The notes under the pieces are model-generated. The model did no database searches and had not been told where the DNA came from. It worked only from the letters and a program-made list of their open reading frames with translations. Position numbers and translations under genes: made by a program. Shown here piece after piece: positions 1 to 5,273 of a stretch of 10,375 nt of DNA (its first letter is position 1; the number at the start of each line of letters is the position of its first letter). This stretch comes from an uncultured Lachnospiraceae bacterium. Lineage in GTDB: Bacteria > Bacillota_A > Clostridia > Lachnospirales > Lachnospiraceae. The DNA lies in contig CATLIP010000075.1 in the NCBI GenBank assembly GCA_949957035.1, forward strand, positions 1-10,375, in the 5' to 3' direction.

Positions 1-2
1 CT

Positions 3-1688
3 CTCGGCAGCCTCGGCGCAAAAATACTCTATTCCCGCATGGGTGAGATTTTCGTAGACCAGCAAATCGGCATGACCCAAAAAGGGACGCATACCGTAGA
101 CGCCAGGGATGTGGCGGCACAGATTGAAGTCCGCCCCGGAAGTTTCCATATTTCGACCGGAACGATCCTCGGATGCGCAATCTTCCTGATGTTCCTGATG
201 CTGTTGGTAAGCTTTCTATTGATTTGCAGGATGCGCAAATTTACCTTAACTGAAATGCAGGCCCAGAATACCCATACACGAAAACAAAGCCGTAGAATCT
301 ACAGTATTAAGTGCAGTAACATGACTGGAATCCTGAGCCGCAAGTTTTTATTTGAACGGAAAGGGACATTTGCAGGTATCATCGTATCCCTCTCTTTAGG
401 CGGAGTCTTGTTCCTTGGCACGACCTACGTCGTCCAGAATGCCAGAATCCACAATGCCCTGTCTTTTAAAGCCGACGACGGGCTTGCTTCTGATATCCAG
501 GTGTATGAAGATTCCCACAGTCTGTCCAGCGTCATTCCCTCAGACATTGTAAATACTCTGGAAGGGATAGACGGCGTTTCCTCTGCCAATCCAGTCCGCT
601 ATACCCTTGGGGAGATTCCTCTGGAAGACGGACGCTTCCGCTGGCCGAAATATTATGCGGAAACGGCGGACGAGGAAGGATTTGAACCAGACCCCTTAAT
701 CATGGAACGGTATAACGGAATCATCACGCGGCAAAGCGATAAAGATTATCGGCTGAAGGCAAATGTATACGGCTACTCAGACCAGATGCTTGCGGAACTG
801 GCAGATTATCTCCTGGAAGGAAGCTTTGATGCCGCGTCCATGAAAAAAGAGGATACGGTTATCCTCAAAACTCTCATGGACGGGCAGGGCAACTATGACG
901 GGCTGGACGTCTCCCCCGGTGATTCTATCCGGCTGAAAGTCCCGAAAAATGCGTCCGTTCCGGAAGAGGCGCTTAGGTTTGAAGGGGAAGAAGACTGGTA
1001 TGTGGATAAGGAATTTACGGTCGCCGCTATCGTCAGCAGGTCTTTGGGAAAAAATGATAATTATATCGGAGATTCTACCGATACTGTGGGCGTCATTATG
1101 ACGAACCAGCAGATGTCGGATGATTTCGGGATTGACGGATATGACAGTATCGGGATTGCTCTTACGAAAGGGGCTGACCATCACAAGGTTTCTGATGAGG
1201 TCAGGGCTGTTACCCAAGATATCCCGAACTGTCTGGTAAAGGATTATGCAGGGTTAATCGAACAGCAGGAGCTTTACCTGCGCCAGAAAATGTTTTTCTT
1301 CTATGGGATTTCCGCTATCCTGCTTCTGATTAGCATTTTCCATATCCTGAACAGCATGCAGTATCTTGTAGCTGCAAGGAAACGGGAGTTCGGGATTCTC
1401 AGTGCAATGGGTATCACAGACGCAGGATTCCGGAGGATACTGGTAAAAGAAGGGCTCTGCTATGGAGCCTGCTCCGGGCTCTTTATGGCCATTCTGTACG
1501 GAATAGTACAGAAAGTGTTATATTATGCGCTTCAACACGTATTTCTGTACCTGCATGCGAATGCAGGGCTACCGCTTCTGCCGCTAATAGGTATGGCGGT
1601 ATTGAATCTGGGGATTTGTGTCGGGGCAATGCTGCTGGCAGGGAATGAGGTGCTGGACGGGAATATAATAAATGAGATTGCCCAATAA
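3..1688 (+). CDS. FtsX/MacB-type ABC transporter permease, C-terminal part (5' end outside window)
   Basis: The reading frame is open from the first in-frame codon at the window edge, so the ATG at 39 is probably internal and the gene starts upstream. About 561 residues are visible. Counting from the ATG at 39, hydrophobic segments lie near residues 42-66 and 108-133. A large, polar, presumably extracytoplasmic domain (about 134-417) follows, then three more membrane segments near 418-440, 472-500 and 510-535. The stretch RKREFGILSAMGI after the third segment is typical of the FtsX domain. One helix and a basic linker ahead of a complete FtsX module fit the second half of a two-module permease of about 800 residues. 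Such proteins work with an ATPase to export or detach peptides, lipids or antimicrobials; the substrate here is unknown. It differs clearly from the three shorter permeases on the other strand. No terminator follows it directly, so transcripts may run into the small gene at 1765. Confidence 0.85.
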   Translation, partial: LGSLGAKILYSRMGEIFVDQQIGMTQKGTHTVDARDVAAQIEVRPGSFHISTGTILGCAIFLMFLMLLVSFLLICRMRKFTLTEMQAQNTHTRKQSRRIYSIKCSNMTGILSRKFLFERKGTFAGIIVSLSLGGVLFLGTTYVVQNARIHNALSFKADDGLASDIQVYEDSHSLSSVIPSDIVNTLEGIDGVSSANPVRYTLGEIPLEDGRFRWPKYYAETADEEGFEPDPLIMERYNGIITRQSDKDYRLKANVYGYSDQMLAELADYLLEGSFDAASMKKEDTVILKTLMDGQGNYDGLDVSPGDSIRLKVPKNASVPEEALRFEGEEDWYVDKEFTVAAIVSRSLGKNDNYIGDSTDTVGVIMTNQQMSDDFGIDGYDSIGIALTKGADHHKVSDEVRAVTQDIPNCLVKDYAGLIEQQELYLRQKMFFFYGISAILLLISIFHILNSMQYLVAARKREFGILSAMGITDAGFRRILVKEGLCYGACSGLFMAILYGIVQKVLYYALQHVFLYLHANAGLPLLPLIGMAVLNLGICVGAMLLAGNEVLDGNIINEIAQ

Positions 1689-1700
1689 AGGCTTTACACC
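1687..1700. repeat. 14-bp direct repeat, copy 1 (copy 2 at 1996-2009)
   Basis: AAAGGCTTTACACC occurs exactly at 1687-1700 and at 1996-2009, bracketing the 61-codon gene. Copy 1 starts inside the stop codon of the upstream permease and contains the -35 hexamer of the small gene. Copy 2 is most of the 3' arm of the terminator. The inverted form GGTGTAAAG lies at 1971-1979 as the terminator's 5' arm. Confidence 0.7.
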
Positions 1701-1721
1701 ACAATCACCGATTGATATAAT
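1693..1721 (+). promoter_or_regulatory. SigA-type promoter for the 61-residue gene
   Basis: TTTACA at 1693-1698 (5 of 6 to the -35 consensus) and TATAAT at 1716-1721 (perfect -10) are separated by 17 nt. This predicts a start point near 1728 and a leader of about 37 nt before the ATG at 1765. The small gene can thus be expressed independently of the upstream permease. Confidence 0.65.
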
Positions 1722-1764
1722 AAAAATACCAAGTAAACAGCATTTATGGAAAGCAGGTGGGTAT

Positions 1765-1950
1765 ATGACTGAAAAAGAAATGCTCAAGATTTCTATAGAA
1801 GAATTTGACAGATTACAAGATTATATGCAGTCTTGTACGGATAAGGAGTCAGAGACATATAAAAAAATGAAACGAAGATATACGACATTAAAAGTCATTC
1901 TGACAGCCTCAGGTATCAACCTGACAGAAATTGACTATATCAAAGAATAG
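1765..1950 (+). CDS. Small hypothetical protein, 61 residues
   Basis: I do not recognise this protein. The ATG at 1765 is chosen because AGGTGG lies 5-6 nt upstream and a good promoter ends at 1721. An in-frame ATG at 1672 would overlap the permease gene and add 31 residues that look like translated promoter DNA. The product is highly charged, rich in Lys and Glu, and has no signal peptide or membrane segment. It appears mostly helical up to about residue 50 and ends in a more hydrophobic stretch (LKVILTASGINLTEIDYIKE). It is probably a soluble cytoplasmic protein. It forms a self-contained transcription unit with its own promoter and terminator, between a transporter gene and a heat-shock gene. 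No function is proposed. Confidence 0.65.
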   Translation: MTEKEMLKISIEEFDRLQDYMQSCTDKESETYKKMKRRYTTLKVILTASGINLTEIDYIKE

Positions 1951-1968
1951 CTCATAACTTCATGAATT

Positions 1969-2015
1969 AAGGTGTAAAGTCTTTATCGAATTGTAAAAGG
2001 CTTTACACCTTTTTT
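1969..2015 (+). terminator. Strong intrinsic terminator after the 61-residue gene
   Basis: A 16-bp stem forms between 1969-1984 and 1996-2011 (one G-T wobble) with an 11-nt loop, and a run of T residues ends at 2015. It lies 18 nt after the stop codon at 1950. It shields the hsp20 promoter from read-through. Confidence 0.9.
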
Positions 2016-2054
2016 AATAGAAACATGCTCTTTCGGCAAATAAAAATAAAAAAA

Positions 2055-2081
2055 TTAGCACTCACCTATTGACATTGCTAA
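2055..2081. promoter_or_regulatory. CIRCE-like operator (HrcA binding site) upstream of hsp20
   Basis: The left arm TTAGCACTC (2055-2063) matches the CIRCE consensus 9 of 9. A 9-nt spacer (2064-2072) is followed by the right arm CATTGCTAA (2073-2081), which matches GAGTGCTAA at 7 of 9. The 9-9-9 geometry is exact. The right arm begins within the -35 hexamer, so bound HrcA repressor would block RNA polymerase. CIRCE/HrcA control is well established for dnaK and groE operons of Bacillota; its use here is inferred. Confidence 0.8.
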
Positions 2082-2099
2082 TAATATGTGTTATATAAT
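2069..2099 (+). promoter_or_regulatory. SigA promoter of hsp20, overlapped by CIRCE
   Basis: A perfect -35 TTGACA lies at 2069-2074. The -10 is either TATATA at 2092-2097 (17-nt spacing) or TATAAT at 2094-2099 (19-nt spacing). The last two bases of the -35 are the first two of the CIRCE right arm, which may explain why that arm is imperfect. The transcript would carry a leader of roughly 80 nt. Confidence 0.75.
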
Positions 2100-2135
2100 A
2101 TATATAGCAAATAAAACAATAAATAATTTTCATAC

Positions 2136-2160
2136 CTTATGGGATATACTAATCCATAAG
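2136..2160 (+). other. Hairpin in the hsp20 leader
   Basis: CTTATGG (2136-2142) pairs with CCATAAG (2154-2160), extendable by one G-U pair. A 10-nt direct repeat ATAATTTTCA brackets the hairpin (2123-2132 and 2161-2170). The ribosome binding site AAGGAGG (2170-2176) begins 9 nt after the stem. The hairpin does not sequester it in this fold. It may protect the message or position the ribosome site; an RNA thermometer is only a possibility. Confidence 0.4.
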
Positions 2161-2184
2161 ATAATTTTCAAGGAGGAATGATTT

Positions 2185-2610
2185 ATGTTATTAGCAAACA
2201 GAGGTTTCAACAATTTATTCGACGATATGTTCAGCGATCCGTTTTTCAGCCGTTCTTACGACCACACATCCGCACAGATTATGAAGACAGATATTCATGA
2301 GAAAGACGGGAATTATCTTGTAGAGATGGAACTTCCCGGATATGCCAAAGAGGATATCAAGGCAGACTTAAAGGATGGATACCTGACCATCTCCGCTCAC
2401 AAGAACATGACGAAGGAAGAAAAGGATGCCAAGGGCAACTGTGTACACAAAGAAAGATATACCGGCACCTGCAATAGAAGCTTTTACGTTGGCGATGCCT
2501 TGACACAGGATGATATCAAAGCCGCATTCAAAGACGGCGTCCTTCATCTGGCATTTCCGAAGGAAGTTCAGAAGCAGGAAGAACAGCCAAGGCTGATTAC
2601 CATCGAATAA
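2185..2610 (+). CDS. hsp20: Hsp20 / alpha-crystallin family small heat-shock protein
   Basis: This is a 141-residue ATP-independent holdase chaperone that binds unfolding cytoplasmic proteins until DnaK or ClpB-type machines refold them. A short Phe-rich N-terminal arm (about residues 1-30, with LFDDMFSDPFF) precedes the alpha-crystallin domain (about 32-128). Family hallmarks are MKTDIHE, ELPGYAKEDI, DGYLTISA and AAFKDGVLHLAFPK. The C-terminal I-x-I motif (ITI, residues 138-140), used for oligomer assembly, is present. Length is normal for the family. The start is fixed by AAGGAGG 8 nt upstream of the ATG. The gene is monocistronic, between its own CIRCE-overlapped promoter and a strong terminator, which predicts heat induction through loss of HrcA repression. 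Confidence 0.95.
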   Translation: MLLANRGFNNLFDDMFSDPFFSRSYDHTSAQIMKTDIHEKDGNYLVEMELPGYAKEDIKADLKDGYLTISAHKNMTKEEKDAKGNCVHKERYTGTCNRSFYVGDALTQDDIKAAFKDGVLHLAFPKEVQKQEEQPRLITIE

Positions 2611-2647
2611 AAATTAAGGGGATGCGAGTGAGCATCCTCTTAATTTT
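2610..2647. terminator. Bidirectional terminator between hsp20 and the ABC ATPase gene
   Basis: A 16-bp stem pairs 2610-2625 with 2632-2647 (one G-T wobble) around the loop GAGTGA. A-rich and T-rich flanks give a U tract in both directions. The stem overlaps the last base of both converging stop codons, an extremely compact arrangement that serves both the + strand hsp20 gene and the - strand transporter operon. Confidence 0.9.
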
Positions 2648-3276
2648 TATACAGTCTCCACCTTTCCATGACTCAGCCGATACACCACATCCGCCTCAGA
2701 AGCTACGGCCTCAGAATGTGTAACCACAATCACACACCGCTTCTGCCTGTGGGCATTATCCTTCAAAATCCCTGTAATATCCGCCGCCGTATCCTCATCC
2801 AGATTCCCGGTGGGCTCATCCGCCAGAATTATCGGCGCCTGACTCGCCAAAGCCCTGGCAATAGCAACTCTCTGCTGCTGTCCTCCGGACAGCTTCAGGA
2901 CGTTTCGTTTCGCCTCCTCCGCGTGGATTCCCATACTCTCTAATATCGGCATCGGTTCCTCCTTTGCCGTTAAAAGCACATTCTCTATAGGAGTCATATA
3001 CTCAATCAGATTATAATTCTGGAAAACAAATGATACATGATGCTTCCTATGCCATGCCAACCCCTTCTCCTGAATATCCTCACCCTCATAAAGAATACGC
3101 CCCTCCTTCGGGACATCTAAGCCCCCAAGCAATGACAGCAGCGTCGTCTTGCCGCATCCTGACGGACCTGATATCGCATAGAACTTCCCCTTCTCAAATT
3201 CCAGATTCATCTCCTCCAGCACATACTTATTTGCATAATAGTAATAACTCACATCCTGAATTTCTAATACAGCCAT
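2647..3276 (-). CDS. ABC transporter ATP-binding protein (MacB/LolD-like class)
   Basis: This cytoplasmic ATPase subunit (209 residues) powers an FtsX/MacB-type permease. Walker A is GPSGCGKT (37-44), the Q-loop is Q86, and the signature is LSGGQ (129-133) followed by QQR. Walker B is IILADEP (149-155) with catalytic E154, and the H-loop is H187. All catalytic elements are intact. The helical segment between Q-loop and signature appears about 12 residues shorter than in typical MacB or LolD proteins. AGGAGG lies 8 nt upstream of the ATG. It is the only complete ATPase among the - strand genes. It sits downstream of permease A, separated by an orphan permease tail (3307-3366) and the same 30-nt gap seen after permease C. 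It may therefore serve permeases A and C together. A strong terminator follows directly. Confidence 0.93.
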   Translation of the reverse strand: MAVLEIQDVSYYYYANKYVLEEMNLEFEKGKFYAISGPSGCGKTTLLSLLGGLDVPKEGRILYEGEDIQEKGLAWHRKHHVSFVFQNYNLIEYMTPIENVLLTAKEEPMPILESMGIHAEEAKRNVLKLSGGQQQRVAIARALASQAPIILADEPTGNLDEDTAADITGILKDNAHRQKRCVIVVTHSEAVASEADVVYRLSHGKVETV

Positions 3277-3356
3277 TTGCTATCCTCCTACTTCTCTAAC
3301 CCCCGCCTATTCGCCTGCTGACAAAATCTCCCGCGAATTCAACCTTGCCACCGTCA
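3252..3356 (-). repeat. About 105-bp direct repeat, copy 1 (permease tail / ATPase head junction)
   Basis: This stretch aligns by eye with 9046-9149 at roughly 80-85% identity with about one indel, including 19 identical bases (3317-3335 and 9110-9128). It covers the last permease codons, a 30-nt gap with the ribosome site, and the first eight ATPase codons. Similarity stops abruptly at both ends. Both copies have the same orientation and flank about 5.8 kb. Confidence 0.75.
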
Positions 3357-3366
3357 CTTTCCGAAA
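3307..3366 (-). pseudogene. Orphan C-terminus of an FtsX permease
   Basis: On the - strand, directly after the stop of permease A, an open frame reads VTVARLNSREILSAGE and then TAG. This matches the end of permease C, LTVVRLNPREILSANE, and differs from the end of permease A, VRVFRMQPKDILSEID. No start codon or upstream permease sequence belongs to it. It is best read as the 3' scar of a permease gene that once preceded the ATPase at 3276. Homology ends at TTTCCGAAA (3358-3366), which is repeated at 3376-3384 inside the end of permease A. This suggests a short-repeat-mediated join. Confidence 0.75.
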
Positions 3367-3367
3367 A

Positions 3368-4630
3368 TTAATCTATTTCCGAAAGAATGTCCTTCGGCTG
3401 CATACGAAACACCCTTACCGACGCAACCCCGATTGAAATCAGCACGACCAGATAGCCTGCTCCGAAGATTTCTAACAACTCTATTTTGCCAACGCGGATA
3501 TCCACATCCATAAAAAACTTCCCAAGCCATTCTGATAATATGGATACAATACCCGCCGACAAAAGAAAGGCTGCAAACGCTACAAAGGTATTTTCCATGA
3601 CATGCTGCCCGAATATTTCCCGCCTGCTTATTCCCATAGAAAGCAGAACTCCGTTCTCATGGGTACGGTCCCGCATCCACATCAGCAGAATCAGACTCAA
3701 TATGACTGCGCTGACCGCCAAAATTCCTAATACGCTAATCCTCAAAAGACCTGACATCCGATTCAGCGGGACAGCCATATCATCATAGGTTTTATTATTC
3801 TTCGTTATGACATAGCCTTCCCCGTCGTATCCCGAAAGCTTCTGAACCTTCTGGACAATTCCGTCTAATTCCCCCGCGTCTTCCACGAAAAATGAGGCTC
3901 CAACAGAATATTCCTGAATCTGGCGCTCCACAACCTGACTCTGCATCTGCCTGACAAAAGATGTATCTGTGAAAATAAAATTCTCCTGTATATCGCATTC
4001 TGCTCTGTCCCCGCCTTTTTGCGATCCCTCAGTCCGATACAGACCGACAATCTCAAGACTTCCACTCTCCACCTTCCCGCTCTGCTCCATCCCTTCTGTA
4101 TTAGGACAGATGAGAAATGTGTCGCCCACAGTAAGCCCATTCATCAAAGCCAACGTTTCTGATAGCAAAGCCTTATTCTTATCCTTTGGTGAAATATGCC
4201 TGCCCTGGGTTATCTCAAACATTTGTAACACAAAATATTCATTTCTTCCACTGTCCGTATTTCCCAAAACCTGGGTCATCTTTGCCTTCCCGTCCCCTTC
4301 CATGGTAAAGCGGCCAGGAAGCAAATCCATATCCTCCACGTACATATAGGCCATATCCAAACCATTCCACGCCTTAATACCGTCAAGTTCATTAACCTCA
4401 CGAATAAAAACGTCCCCTACAAACATCTGGGAGCCCTGCTCTTCATTCCGCTTTATGGTAAAATATCCGCCGATACTTCTACGCAACTCTCTCTGAGCTA
4501 AAGAAATGGCGTTTCCTGCCGATAACCCGGTCAATACCAAAGTAGCTATTACCGTCAACAGACAGAACAGCGTCAGCGTCCTGTTCCTGTTTCTGATTAG
4601 AAACAACTTTGCTCTCTTCCAACTCTTCAT
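3368..4630 (-). CDS. FtsX/MacB-type ABC transporter permease A
   Basis: This complete single-module permease has 420 residues. TM1 is near residues 19-39 after a basic start (KSWKRAKLFLIRNRNR). A large extracytoplasmic MacB-like domain spans about 42-295, and TM2-TM4 lie near 298-318, 347-366 and 388-405. The cytoplasmic loop after TM2 (MRDRTHENGVLLSMGIS) is the usual ATPase-coupling region. It is paralogous to permeases B and C; shared landmarks are IGGYFTI, LLPGRFT, LLSETLA..NGL.VGDTF, RAECDI.ENFIF and SFFVEDAGELD. AGGAG lies 8 nt before the ATG and overlaps the stop codon of the exporter remnant at 4640, so the two were once translationally coupled. The likely role is peptide or lipid export, or antimicrobial-peptide resistance, with the ATPase downstream. 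The substrate is unknown. Confidence 0.88.
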   Translation of the reverse strand: MKSWKRAKLFLIRNRNRTLTLFCLLTVIATLVLTGLSAGNAISLAQRELRRSIGGYFTIKRNEEQGSQMFVGDVFIREVNELDGIKAWNGLDMAYMYVEDMDLLPGRFTMEGDGKAKMTQVLGNTDSGRNEYFVLQMFEITQGRHISPKDKNKALLSETLALMNGLTVGDTFLICPNTEGMEQSGKVESGSLEIVGLYRTEGSQKGGDRAECDIQENFIFTDTSFVRQMQSQVVERQIQEYSVGASFFVEDAGELDGIVQKVQKLSGYDGEGYVITKNNKTYDDMAVPLNRMSGLLRISVLGILAVSAVILSLILLMWMRDRTHENGVLLSMGISRREIFGQHVMENTFVAFAAFLLSAGIVSILSEWLGKFFMDVDIRVGKIELLEIFGAGYLVVLISIGVASVRVFRMQPKDILSEID

Positions 4631-4639
4631 ATATTTCTC

Positions 4640-5273
4640 CTAAATGGTATGATCCTTGATATGATAAATCTTATCCATGACAGCCAGATTTTCCGTCTTA
4701 TGCGTAATCACGATAAGCGTCTTATTCTGAAATTCATTTAATATACTGCGGTGCAGGAACCGTATCGTCAAACCATGCGGCAAACTCTGACTCCTTTTCC
4801 ATCCAACGTCTGACAGCTTCCTCTTTCTTAGCTGAAAAGGAGTGGATACACAGATATTTTACAGGAACAACCGCCAGAACAATACAGGCTAATTTCCAGT
4901 CAATCACAAAGAGTCCCACAATACCGCTGATAATTTGCAGGATATAGCTGAACACGCCCATCATACTGCCATCTGACAAAATGCTGACGCTGTGGATGTC
5001 TGTTGATATCTTGTTCATAATCTCCGTCGAATTATTCTGAACAAAATAGTCCATCTTCGCATATAGCAGTTTTCGAAATACTTTGGTATAAAGTCCCAGC
5101 ACCAACTTATTTTGCAGGTCTGCAAAAAGCTGCGCTTGAAGGATGCTGATTCCTTCTTCTATAAGGATCAAAGCCAGTAATAACACTGCAAATTCTAGGA
5201 TAACCCGGAAATCCTTTTCTATCATTCCTTTATCCATGATGCTCTTCATGACCATTGGCCTGAAAATGGATAT
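4640..5273 (-). pseudogene. Internally deleted ABC exporter (membrane domain plus end of ATPase domain)
   Basis: An open segment starting 21 nt upstream of the ATG at 5255 and ending at 4734 encodes most of the first part of an ABC-exporter membrane domain. It includes YAKMDYFVQNNSTEIMN and a run into SEFAAWFDDT, where exporters normally continue into the next helices. Instead the frame stops (PAPQYIK). Within about 15 nt another frame begins that reads LNEFQNKTLIVITHK..MDKIYHIKDHTI and ends at 4640. This is the C-terminal H-loop region of an exporter ATPase. Roughly 330 codons, including Walker A, signature and Walker B, are missing, with a frame change. The first ~25 residues are missing too: the remnant adjoins the GH5 stop codon, in the same frame. 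It cannot be a working transporter. Bacteriocin or multidrug exporter ancestry is plausible. Confidence 0.8.

Noticed and set aside
777..1217. 146-codon open frame on the - strand inside the first permease gene
   Set aside because: The + strand frame has clear FtsX features; the antisense frame has no ribosome site or domain.
1672..1764. ATG at 1672 as start of the small protein
   Set aside because: It overlaps the end of the permease gene and covers the -35/-10 region; the ATG at 1765 has AGGTGG at proper spacing.
3795..4349. Several overlapping open frames on both strands inside permease A
   Set aside because: All are shadows of the 420-residue permease frame, without ribosome sites or recognisable domains.
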